Shown one piece after another: positions 1 through 8,003 of a stretch of 17,688 bases of DNA (positions within the stretch are counted from its first letter, which is position 1; each line of letters starts with the position of its first letter). Source of the stretch: CAZHHH01 sp964532085. Its GTDB lineage: Bacteria; Bacteroidota; Bacteroidia; Bacteroidales; Marinilabiliaceae. Position numbers and translations under genes: made by a program. The stretch is from the NCBI GenBank assembly GCA_964532085.1, contig CAZHHH010000048.1:1-17688 (forward strand), in the 5' to 3' direction. Below the pieces are notes generated by a model. The model saw only the letters and a program-made list of their open reading frames with translations. It was not told the DNA's origin and made no database searches.

Positions 1-1
1 T

Positions 2-3000
2 AATATTATTTATAGTTTATCAGAAGATGTACACTCACAAAATATTTGGATCGGAACAAGGTTAGGCTTATCTATTTTAACAGATGAGAAAAAAGGTGAA
101 TTTATAAATTATTACCCTGGTGAATCTGAATCAACAATTTCTAATAATGAAGTTAATTCTATTGTGTTTGATGAGCAGGGTGTTATGTGGCTTGGGTTGC
201 TTCGTGGTGGAATCAATATTGTAAACACAAAAAAAACTCTCTTCACCTCATATCAATTTGAAGAATTAAAAAAAGATTTAAAGACAAACTCAATTGCATG
301 CTTGCATGTTGATAAAGATTATATGTGGCTTGGAGTTAGTGGGTATGGATTGGTGATGTATGATATTAAAAGAAAACAATATCAATTACCATTAAATAAT
401 GAAGAGTATAATTATTCAGCAGTTCCTGCTCTATTTTGTATTCAAAAGATGGAGCTGGATGGACAGATTTGGCTTGGAACTTATAATAGCGGAATATATA
501 TATATGATAAAAATAGACCTTCAAAAAACAAGATTGAACATTATACTTCTACAAATGCACCATGGATTTCTGGACATCAATTTTTTGAAATTTATGAAGA
601 TTCAAATAATAATAGGTGGATTGGGAGTAATTTTGGATTTACAATGGTTAGTCCTACTTTTGAATATGTTCGTTTTGATGAAATAGATCATGAAGGAGTT
701 AGTTTAAAAACATTAATTGTTAACGATATTATTGAAGGAGAAAAAAATGAATTCTGGATTGCTTCAATTAATAATGGTATTTATAAGGTTAAAGGTGAGG
801 GATTTGAGATAAGTGATTATAGTATTGAAAACTATTCACTTAAAAATAATAAAACTAATAATAACAACTTCTCTTCACTTTTTAAAGATTATAAAGGTAA
901 TATTTGGGCAGGGAGTGAAGGTGGAGGGTTAAGTTATTTTGATAGAGAAAAGAACATTTTTTTACCATTACATGAGAAATGGAAACTACCAGGGGATGCT
1001 GTGTATTTAATCACTAATGATGATTTTGGTAATCTATGGTTGGGGACAAATCAAGGATTAGTAAAAGTTCAATTTAATGACAGTAATTTTGATGAAGTTA
1101 AAATAAAAACATATTCTACTTCAGATGGCCTTTTAAATAACTCATTCTTAAAAAAGTCATTTTATAAAACAAAAGAAGGTATTTTCTTTTTAGGTGGAAA
1201 TTATGGATTAAATAGTTTTAATCCACTGACCTTAGAAGAACAGGAGTTTGATTTTCCGCCGTTAGTTATTACTGATATTAAAATTCATAATAAGCCTTTA
1301 AAAGATTTTTCAAAAACTGAAAGAGAAAAAATAACATCTTATATTCCACAGTTTTCAGAGAACTTAACCTTAGATTATAAAAACAATAATTTTACAATTG
1401 AATTTTCAGTTCTGGGATTTGATCAACCAGATAATTTTGCATATTCTTACAAACTTGAAAATTTTGATACTGATTGGAAATATACGCAAGAAGATAGACA
1501 GTTTGCTTTTTATAATAATCTAAAGCCTGGCAATTATAAATTTGTTTTAAAATCGACAAATGCAAATGGGGTTTGGAATGATGATTTTATTTCTCTTAAA
1601 ATAAATGTTCTTCCACCACCATGGTTAACTTGGTGGGCTTATTCTATATATTTATTGGTGTTTGTAACAGTAATATATGTTATTTATAGGACAGCATCTG
1701 CAAGAATAAATTTGAAAAATGAGCTAAAAATTAGAGAAGTTCAAAAGTCTAAGTCTGATGAACTTAATCATGCAAAATTGCAGTTTTTTACCAATGTTAC
1801 TCATGAGTTTTATACACCTTTGACTATAATTTCAGCGTCTGTTGATGATTTAAAAAAAGAAGCTCCTCAATTTATGCAATCTCATTATGAGGTGATGAAT
1901 AATAATATAAATCGATTAATTCGGCTTTTACAGCAAATTTTAGAATTTCGTAAAGCCGAGTCTGGCAATCTTAAATTAATTGTCTCAAAGGGAGATTTAG
2001 CATCTTTTGTCTCTAATAATATTGATAGTTTTAGACCTTTAATTAAAAAGAAGAAACTTAATTTCTTTGTAGAAATAAGCCCAAAACCATTTCATGCTTT
2101 TTTTGATCCAGATAAACTTGATAAGATATTATATAATTTGATTTCTAATGCATCTAAATATAATAGGGCAAACGGAAATATTACTATAAAGTTATCTAAA
2201 GATGAAAATCTAAAAAGAGCTATTATATCTGTGAAAGATGATGGAGAGGGTTTATCTAAAAGTGCGCAGACAAACCTATTCCAAAGATTTTACGAGGGAG
2301 ATTATCGAAAATTTAAAACGGTTGGTACAGGAATAGGACTTTCATTAACCAAGGATTTAGTAACACTTCACGGTGGAACAATAACTGTTGAAAGTATTAA
2401 AGGTAAAGGCGCAGAGTTTATTGTGAAGATACCTTATTTGCGAGAGGATTATAATGAAATAGACATTGATGATGAACTTTATATAGAACCTGAAGAAGTT
2501 GTGACTAAAGAGCCAGCTGTTGAACCTGAAGATAATGATATTATTAATGACGAAAGTGATAAGAAAATCATACTTCTAGTTGAAGATAATTTAGAGTTGC
2601 TTGAAATGATGCAAAATCTTCTAAAGTCTGAGTATGATGTTTTTACTGCAACAAATGGTGCTGAAGCTCTTGAAGTTGTGAAAAATAATGATATAGATTT
2701 AATTGTTTCTGACATAATGATGCCAATAATGGATGGTGTTGAATTATGTAGTAGAATAAAAACTGATATAGAGTTTAGTCATATTCCAATTTTGCTTCTA
2801 ACTGCAAAAACTTCTGAATTGGATATGATTGATGCCTACGATTCAGGTGCAGATGGATATTTAACAAAGCCCTTTAATCTTACATTATTACAATCTAGAA
2901 TAAAAAATCTCCTAAAATCAAGGAGTGAAAAGTACAATAATATCAAAAATCAGTTAGTTTTTGAAGTGCAAGATTTTGATTATACTAGTCTTGATGAAGA

Positions 3001-3331
3001 GTTTTTAAATAAAGCGGTGGAATTTATAAATAATAATATTAGTAACCCCGATTATGATCAAACTCAATTTGCTGATGATATGGGAGTTAGTAAGTCTACA
3101 TTATTTAGAAAAATGAAGTCATTAACAGGAATGACTTATGTATCCTTTATTAGAAATATTAGATTAAAAACAGCTTGTCAAATAATGAAAGAGAAAGAAA
3201 ATATGAGAGTCTCTGAGTTAGCGTATGCAGTTGGATTTAATGACCCAAGATATTTTAGTTCATGTTTTAAGAAAGAGTTTGGGGTAACTCCTTTAGAGTA
3301 TTATGAGAAATATTCTAATACTGATGAGTAA
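2..3331 (+). CDS. Hybrid two-component system sensor/regulator (HTCS), 5' end outside the window
   Basis: This inner-membrane protein senses a PUL-derived oligosaccharide in the periplasm and activates transcription through a DNA-binding domain in the same chain. The frame is open from position 2, so the signal peptide and first propeller blades lie upstream; about 1,110 residues are visible. Seen in order: a two-component propeller with eight W-x-G/A type motifs (e.g. NIWIGT, VMWLGL, NLWLGT) to about nt 1230; a Y_Y_Y domain (about 1385-1610); one membrane segment (about 1625-1690); HisKA with His at 1802-1804; HATPase_c (about 2080-2450) with G box GTGIGLSL; a receiver domain (about 2560-2910) with phospho-Asp at 2711-2713 in SDIMMP, plus TAK and TKPF; and an AraC-type HTH (about 3010-3325). 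The H box reads HEFYTPL, with Tyr where Arg is usual. It lies just upstream of the operon it probably controls. The GTG at 164 is not a credible start because it falls inside a propeller blade. Confidence 0.95.
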   Translation, partial: NIIYSLSEDVHSQNIWIGTRLGLSILTDEKKGEFINYYPGESESTISNNEVNSIVFDEQGVMWLGLLRGGINIVNTKKTLFTSYQFEELKKDLKTNSIACLHVDKDYMWLGVSGYGLVMYDIKRKQYQLPLNNEEYNYSAVPALFCIQKMELDGQIWLGTYNSGIYIYDKNRPSKNKIEHYTSTNAPWISGHQFFEIYEDSNNNRWIGSNFGFTMVSPTFEYVRFDEIDHEGVSLKTLIVNDIIEGEKNEFWIASINNGIYKVKGEGFEISDYSIENYSLKNNKTNNNNFSSLFKDYKGNIWAGSEGGGLSYFDREKNIFLPLHEKWKLPGDAVYLITNDDFGNLWLGTNQGLVKVQFNDSNFDEVKIKTYSTSDGLLNNSFLKKSFYKTKEGIFFLGGNYGLNSFNPLTLEEQEFDFPPLVITDIKIHNKPLKDFSKTEREKITSYIPQFSENLTLDYKNNNFTIEFSVLGFDQPDNFAYSYKLENFDTDWKYTQEDRQFAFYNNLKPGNYKFVLKSTNANGVWNDDFISLKINVLPPPWLTWWAYSIYLLVFVTVIYVIYRTASARINLKNELKIREVQKSKSDELNHAKLQFFTNVTHEFYTPLTIISASVDDLKKEAPQFMQSHYEVMNNNINRLIRLLQQILEFRKAESGNLKLIVSKGDLASFVSNNIDSFRPLIKKKKLNFFVEISPKPFHAFFDPDKLDKILYNLISNASKYNRANGNITIKLSKDENLKRAIISVKDDGEGLSKSAQTNLFQRFYEGDYRKFKTVGTGIGLSLTKDLVTLHGGTITVESIKGKGAEFIVKIPYLREDYNEIDIDDELYIEPEEVVTKEPAVEPEDNDIINDESDKKIILLVEDNLELLEMMQNLLKSEYDVFTATNGAEALEVVKNNDIDLIVSDIMMPIMDGVELCSRIKTDIEFSHIPILLLTAKTSELDMIDAYDSGADGYLTKPFNLTLLQSRIKNLLKSRSEKYNNIKNQLVFEVQDFDYTSLDEEFLNKAVEFINNNISNPDYDQTQFADDMGVSKSTLFRKMKSLTGMTYVSFIRNIRLKTACQIMKEKENMRVSELAYAVGFNDPRYFSSCFKKEFGVTPLEYYEKYSNTDE

Positions 3332-3462
3332 TATTGTTCTAAAAAATTAAGTGATTTTATTATCCCAAATTATCAAGTCAAAAAAATGTTATAATTTAGA
3401 TTTCCTAATGGACAGTTTTTAATTAATATTTGTTAATATTATTATTTACAGTTGTTTTATTT

Positions 3463-3498
3463 TAACACTTCTGACCTTGAAAGTCTTATAACACTTCT
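3463..3498 (+). repeat. Direct repeat pair TAACACTTCT, 26-bp period
   Basis: The 10-mer TAACACTTCT occurs at 3463-3472 and again, identical, at 3489-3498. The second copy also forms a 6-bp inverted repeat with AGTGTT at 3505-3510 (AACACT at 3490-3495). Short direct repeats upstream of a PUL operon are candidates for AraC-type (HTCS) binding sites. No binding evidence is available. Confidence 0.45.
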
Positions 3499-3508
3499 AG
3501 CAATAGTG

Positions 3509-3545
3509 TTTAAAATTATTTCACTAATGGTTTAAAATTGTTTCA
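3509..3545 (+). repeat. Direct repeat pair TTTAAAATT(A/G)TTTCA, 22-bp period; candidate HTCS operator
   Basis: TTTAAAATTATTTCA at 3509-3523 and TTTAAAATTGTTTCA at 3531-3545 match at 14 of 15 positions, and both are followed by a TGG (3528-3530 and 3546-3548). The 22-bp period is close to two helical turns, so both copies face the same side of the DNA, as in the direct-repeat half sites bound by AraC-family dimers. A partial third copy, TTAAAATTAT, is at 3571-3580. The operator role is inference. Confidence 0.45.
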
Positions 3546-3733
3546 TGGTATAAAAATATCCATAAGTGACTTAAAATTATACACACTTTGAGATTAATCA
3601 CCATACTTTTATACTATTAATAATCAATAAGTGGTTGTTAATATTTTTTACAAAGTGTAATATATTGTCATATATATAGCTGTATTTCTAAAAAATATAT
3701 AATTAATTACTTATTACTTTAAATTACTATAAC

Positions 3734-5698
3734 ATGAAAAATTTAACAAAAAAATTTTCGAAGCTTATTGCACTGAGCTTCTTTTTTACAGTTGTAATAA
3801 ATGCACAAGTGGATGTCACTAGTGATTATTTAATTAATGCGGATTTTGAAACAGATCCTATAATGGAATCTGTTGATAGTCTAGAACCAGCAAATAATAA
3901 AATGCATCCAATCACGGGATGGAATGTATCTCCTTCAATGGCATTTGCGAAGTTATTCTCTTTGCCTTATGGAGTACCGTCATCAGCAGTGTCAAATACT
4001 TTAAGTGTTGATGTGCCAAATAATGAAACATCGGTTCAAGGAGATAATAATTATCTTATAGCAATAAAACATCACTGGGGAGATCAAGGGCATATGGAAC
4101 AGGTTATAACACTACCTGCAGGTAAATATGCTTTAAGTTGGGACTCTTTTGTGCGTCAAGATATAAATAGTGGTGGAAGTTTATGTGGATATATTATAGA
4201 TGAAGTTGAAACATATGGTCCTTTGGCCTCGGCATTAAATGTTTGGGAAGTACAAAATCTAGAGTTTACTTTAGAGGAGGAGAAGAGTGTAACAATTCGT
4301 TTTGGATATAAAAAAGTTGGAAATACGGGTGGTGGCGGAAGTCCTGTACTATTTATTGATAATATAAAATTAACCAACCTATCGATAATAGATAAAACAG
4401 AGTTGTTAACAAAAATAGATGAAGTTAAAGCAATTGTAGTTGAAGACTCACCAGGCGAATCAGTAATAAACTCAATTATTACAACTGCTGAAGATGTATC
4501 TATTGATGATAATGCATCTGTTGAAGATATTTTAAATACAATTGGAAATTTAGATAAAGCCAAAGTTGGATATCTAAATAATAGCCTATCAGATATACAA
4601 GTAGATAATATGGGAGTATCAAATTTCTCTCCTACTGTATTAAATTATACATTTTATAATGCATTTGGTGCTGACAACATTGTAGCTGGAACGTTGGATA
4701 ATACTGATTTCAATGCCTCAGTTACTGTTAATGTTGTAGATAATATTGCCACATTAACTGTTACAGCTGGTAATGGTGCAACTAAGGAGTATAATGTAGA
4801 ATTAGTTGATAATTATATTGCTAATTGGGTTGGAGATGCTACTCCAGGTGATGCAGGTTGGTTAACAGTTGAAGGAGTTGACTGGTCAGGATTGAATACA
4901 CCAGGTGGACGTAACTGCTATCGTGATGGACTTGCTACAGGCGGAGATATGCGTGCATTAGTTGGTAACCCAAATACACATTTTGCTTTTCCTCTTACCA
5001 ATTTGAAAGAAGGGAAAATTTACCGCATGTCTGCAAATTATAAATGGATAAGTAATGGTAATGCCGGGGAAGATCGAAGATGGACATTTGGTGTAAATAC
5101 TGCAATAGATGGCGCTGAAGAGACTATGTTAGGTATAGCATCTGGTTTAGGTGGTGGTGTTGCTACTGCTACTTTTGAATTTGTATACTCTGGAGAATCA
5201 GAAATATATTTTACTTGGAATGGAAACAGAGCGGCTTATGCAATAGACAACTTGATTTTAGTTGAAAGCGGTGATGCTATTAAAGTAGAGTTTGATACGG
5301 ATACTGATGATGATATAGATCCAATATATGTTATTAGTGGTAATACAATACCAGAACCAGCTGCTATATTGCGTGAAGATTATGAATTTGAAGGATGGGT
5401 AACAACATATAATGAAGAGTGGGATTTTAATTCTCCAGTGGTAGAGAATATGACGTTATTTGCAAAATGGAAATCTGTTTCAACTAGTATTAATTCTAAT
5501 AATTTCGATTCAGATATTGAATTATATACTCAAGATAATATGTTAGTAATTAAAGCTAACAGTATGAGTCAAGTATATATCTATACAATTTCAGGAACAT
5601 TAATAAATAGAATTGATATGGAGAGTGGAGTTGTAGAGAGAGTTGTACTTCCTTCTGGGGTTTATATTATAAATGGTTCAAAAATATTAATTAAATAA
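3734..5698 (+). CDS. Secreted modular protein with InlB-type repeat and T9SS-like tail (candidate surface glycan-binding protein)
   Basis: A 654-aa exported protein with no recognised catalytic site. Seen in order: signal peptide (1-24, cleavage near NAQ); an N-terminal beta-rich domain (about 25-215) opening with LINADFE and closing with IDNIKL, resembling a carbohydrate-binding module; a helical FIVAR-like linker (about 220-280); a cadherin-like beta-sandwich (about 283-358); a beta module (about 359-514) shared with the next two proteins; one degenerate InlB/Listeria-Bacteroides repeat (516-579, ending FEGW...LFAKW); and a C-terminal tail with VYIYTISG and LPSGVYIIN that resembles a type IX sorting domain. 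No lipobox is present. First gene after the regulatory gap; the ATG at 3734 directly opens the signal peptide. Glycan binding is inferred from PUL context and domain style; adhesion or a structural surface role is also possible. Confidence 0.85.
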   Translation: MKNLTKKFSKLIALSFFFTVVINAQVDVTSDYLINADFETDPIMESVDSLEPANNKMHPITGWNVSPSMAFAKLFSLPYGVPSSAVSNTLSVDVPNNETSVQGDNNYLIAIKHHWGDQGHMEQVITLPAGKYALSWDSFVRQDINSGGSLCGYIIDEVETYGPLASALNVWEVQNLEFTLEEEKSVTIRFGYKKVGNTGGGGSPVLFIDNIKLTNLSIIDKTELLTKIDEVKAIVVEDSPGESVINSIITTAEDVSIDDNASVEDILNTIGNLDKAKVGYLNNSLSDIQVDNMGVSNFSPTVLNYTFYNAFGADNIVAGTLDNTDFNASVTVNVVDNIATLTVTAGNGATKEYNVELVDNYIANWVGDATPGDAGWLTVEGVDWSGLNTPGGRNCYRDGLATGGDMRALVGNPNTHFAFPLTNLKEGKIYRMSANYKWISNGNAGEDRRWTFGVNTAIDGAEETMLGIASGLGGGVATATFEFVYSGESEIYFTWNGNRAAYAIDNLILVESGDAIKVEFDTDTDDDIDPIYVISGNTIPEPAAILREDYEFEGWVTTYNEEWDFNSPVVENMTLFAKWKSVSTSINSNNFDSDIELYTQDNMLVIKANSMSQVYIYTISGTLINRIDMESGVVERVVLPSGVYIINGSKILIK

Positions 5699-5707
5699 GA
5701 TCTTTTG

Positions 5708-5753
5708 GTAGTTTATCGGGGTGTTTCAATATTGAAATGCCTCGATAAACTAC
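5708..5753 (+). terminator. Intergenic RNA hairpin, 23-bp stem potential; attenuator or processing element
   Basis: The 46 nt form one near-continuous inverted repeat: outer arms GTAGTTTATCG and CGATAAACTAC pair perfectly, and the inner part continues to the centre with G-U pairs only. The hairpin starts 9 nt after the stop codon. The downstream T-run is short (CTTTTA), so full rho-independent termination is doubtful. It may instead be partial attenuation, a 3'-end stabiliser or an RNase processing site. Confidence 0.75.
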
Positions 5754-5777
5754 ACTTTTATAAAAAAAACAAATGAT

Positions 5778-7988
5778 ATGAAAAACTTTATACAACTTGT
5801 AGTAGTCTTATTATTATCAGTTTTTACATTCCAGTTTGCTCAGGCACAAATGACAGATGTAACTGATTTATACTTAGGTGAAAATGCAGGATTTGATACT
5901 GAATTTAACTTTAACAAAAACACATTTGTTATAGACAATAATCAAGTTCTTGATGTTTATGGTTGGACAAGGAGTTCAACTGTAACTTATACTGTAGCTG
6001 GTACTATTGAATATGAAATACCAGTTGGGTTTAATGGTAGTGCTCAACCACCTGCACAAGGGTATGATGAACAGCCAGGTGGTGCTTTAGCACTTACAAC
6101 AGGATGGGGAGAGCCACTGCATTATTTTAAAGATGTAACTCTACATCCAGGTAAATATACCATAGTTGCTCCAATATTAAATTTAGGTTCAACAACAGCT
6201 GGTGGAAGTTTAGTTGGGTGGATATCTGCCGATGATAAATCTACCTCTATGTCTACTATAAATAGCTTTCCTATTGGTGAGTGGATTGTGGATGAAATAG
6301 ATTTTGTGATTGAAGAGGAGAGTGAAGGTAAAATTCAAGTTGGTTTACAATCAATATTTGGTACAGGATCAGGCAATACAGCGAAGATAATAATTGATTA
6401 TGTTAAACTCTATTTTCATGATGTTAAAAAAGATGATTTAAGGAGTAAGATCGATGAGGTTATTGCCCTAAATTATGAAGGTAAGCCTGGCCAAATTTAT
6501 CTGGAGGATATAGTTGCCCAAGCAGAGGTAATATATGCAGATGATACAGCTACACTTATTGATGTAGTGAATATTATTGAAGAGTTAGATAGTGCTGTAG
6601 AATTATACCAAAATGCGCTTTTCTCATCATTGAAAATAAATGATATACCGCTTTTGGGATTTGATTCTAATAAATTTGAGTACACGTATGTAGTAAATGC
6701 TAAAAATGAAGTTGAAATACCTGTTGCTTCACCTGAAGCTTTAGGTGAAGTCGCTGGCGCTAGTTTTGAAATAGAGTATCCTGTTGATTTGCCAGGTGAT
6801 ATAGTTATAACAGTTACTGCCGGTGATGGAGAAACTCAAAATATCTATACGATAGCCGTCAATATTAACTTTTTAGCTGGATGGGATGGATATGGCGTGA
6901 CTGGCGAAGGTAGTGAACCTTTTAACTTTGGTTGGGAGGCAAAAGAGGCTGACATTCATGGATGGGGCACTTCGGTTACAGGTATGCATTCGCAACTTCA
7001 GTCAACTCACTATAGAGATGATTTTCCTGCAGGTTCAGGTAAGAGGTCAATATCTAGATTTCATACCAATGAAATGTATATTCCTGTTGAACTAAAAGGT
7101 GGGGTCATTTATGAGTTTTCAGGTTCAACTTGGAAAATAAATACCGCTTGTACCAATACTTTTGAGATAAATACAAGTAATAATAGAGATGAAGGCAGGG
7201 TATTAGGATCTGTTTCAAATCATGTAGGTGGAAGTGAGGTTAAACACAACTTCGAATTCTTAACTCCAGAAGATGGTGTCTATTATCTGCATTGGCATAA
7301 CACTCCTGGACACGATAGAATTGTCTGCTTTGATCTGTTTATATATGAAACAGATAAGGAACCTCTATCTGTAGATTTTGATACTGACGGAGGTAGTGAG
7401 ATAGCTTCACAATACTTTACACCTGGAAATGTAATTGTAGAACCAGAGGCACCAACAAAGGAAGGATATGAGTTTGATGGTTGGTGGTATACTGAAGATG
7501 GTTTTGAGCTTCGATGGAATTTTGATATGACAGTTAATGAGGGATTTACACTATTAGCTAAATGGTTACCTACTGTTTTCTATGACGTTACTTTTGATTC
7601 AAATGGTGGAACTGATGTGCCATCACAGTCGGTTAGAGAAGGAGCATTAATAGAGATACCAGGAAGTCCTTCTAAAGAGAACAACCTATTTTTAGGATGG
7701 TACTTAGGTGAAGATGAGTGGGACTTTAATAGAGCTATTGTTAATGATATAACCTTGGTTGCAAAATGGGAAGTAGTCACTTCTATATTTGAAAATAGAT
7801 CAGAAACTATTCAGATATATTCACAGACTAATGGAGTGAAAATAGTCTCATATAATCCAGTAGATGTTTATATCTATGAACTTACAGGAGCATTGATAAG
7901 TAAAATGAATCAATATGTAGGTGAAGAGATTATAGCGTTACCGTCGGGTATATATATAATCAATGGAAATAAAGTAATTGTAAAATAA
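5778..7988 (+). CDS. Secreted modular protein with two InlB-type repeats and T9SS-like tail; paralogue of the preceding gene
   Basis: A 736-aa exported protein with the same layout as its upstream neighbour. Seen in order: signal peptide (1-23, ending FAQAQ); N-terminal beta-rich domain (about 25-213) alignable to the neighbour's through GKYTI and GGSLVGW; helical linker (about 217-280, SKIDEV matching TKIDEV); cadherin-like domain (about 280-363); the shared module opening with FLAGWDG (about 364-528); two InlB/Listeria-Bacteroides repeats (530-596 and 602-664) with FDTDGG, FDSNGG, FDGWW, FLGWY and AKW signatures; and a tail with VYIYELTG and LPSGIYIIN. It has one more InlB repeat than its paralogue, and both are better conserved. 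No catalytic motif or lipobox is seen. Probably a surface glycan-binding or adhesive component of the PUL (inference). The next gene starts 15 bp after its stop, so the two are likely cotranscribed. Confidence 0.85.
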   Translation: MKNFIQLVVVLLLSVFTFQFAQAQMTDVTDLYLGENAGFDTEFNFNKNTFVIDNNQVLDVYGWTRSSTVTYTVAGTIEYEIPVGFNGSAQPPAQGYDEQPGGALALTTGWGEPLHYFKDVTLHPGKYTIVAPILNLGSTTAGGSLVGWISADDKSTSMSTINSFPIGEWIVDEIDFVIEEESEGKIQVGLQSIFGTGSGNTAKIIIDYVKLYFHDVKKDDLRSKIDEVIALNYEGKPGQIYLEDIVAQAEVIYADDTATLIDVVNIIEELDSAVELYQNALFSSLKINDIPLLGFDSNKFEYTYVVNAKNEVEIPVASPEALGEVAGASFEIEYPVDLPGDIVITVTAGDGETQNIYTIAVNINFLAGWDGYGVTGEGSEPFNFGWEAKEADIHGWGTSVTGMHSQLQSTHYRDDFPAGSGKRSISRFHTNEMYIPVELKGGVIYEFSGSTWKINTACTNTFEINTSNNRDEGRVLGSVSNHVGGSEVKHNFEFLTPEDGVYYLHWHNTPGHDRIVCFDLFIYETDKEPLSVDFDTDGGSEIASQYFTPGNVIVEPEAPTKEGYEFDGWWYTEDGFELRWNFDMTVNEGFTLLAKWLPTVFYDVTFDSNGGTDVPSQSVREGALIEIPGSPSKENNLFLGWYLGEDEWDFNRAIVNDITLVAKWEVVTSIFENRSETIQIYSQTNGVKIVSYNPVDVYIYELTGALISKMNQYVGEEIIALPSGIYIINGNKVIVK

Positions 7989-8003
7989 GAAACAAGATAA
8001 ACT

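Larger units (their letters stand above)
3332..3733 (+). promoter_or_regulatory. AT-rich intergenic regulatory region upstream of the PUL operon
   Basis: This 402-bp gap contains no credible gene. It separates the regulator from the first structural gene and holds two pairs of short direct repeats in its middle third (annotated separately), so it is the best place for the operon promoter and HTCS operator. I found no clear rho-independent terminator for the regulator. I also found no convincing match to the Bacteroidetes promoter pattern (TTG near -33, TAnnTTTG near -7). The last 100 bp before the ATG are almost all A/T. Regulatory function is inferred from position and repeats. Confidence 0.6.

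Noticed and set aside
164..166. GTG as the start of the regulator gene.
   Set aside because: The same frame is open to position 2 and encodes another propeller blade with NIWIGT, so the gene continues beyond the window edge.
3332..3420. A terminator for the regulator gene.
   Set aside because: I looked for an inverted repeat followed by T residues after the stop at 3331 and found none of useful strength.
3601..3670. Possible -7 boxes TACTTTTA (3604) and TATATTGT (3661), with TTG at 3588 and 3635.
   Set aside because: Each misses the TAnnTTTG consensus, and the spacings to the TTG (13 and 23 bp) are outside the usual range; in such AT-rich DNA these matches are expected by chance.
4156..4563. 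A 135-codon open frame on the minus strand.
   Set aside because: It lies wholly within a well-supported + strand gene, has a Ser/Thr/Ile-rich sequence typical of an antisense shadow, and has no recognisable domain.
5773..5781. Two-codon minigene ATG-ATA-TGA overlapping the start of the second binding-protein gene.
   Set aside because: Such short overlaps are expected by chance in AT-rich DNA; nothing suggests it is translated.
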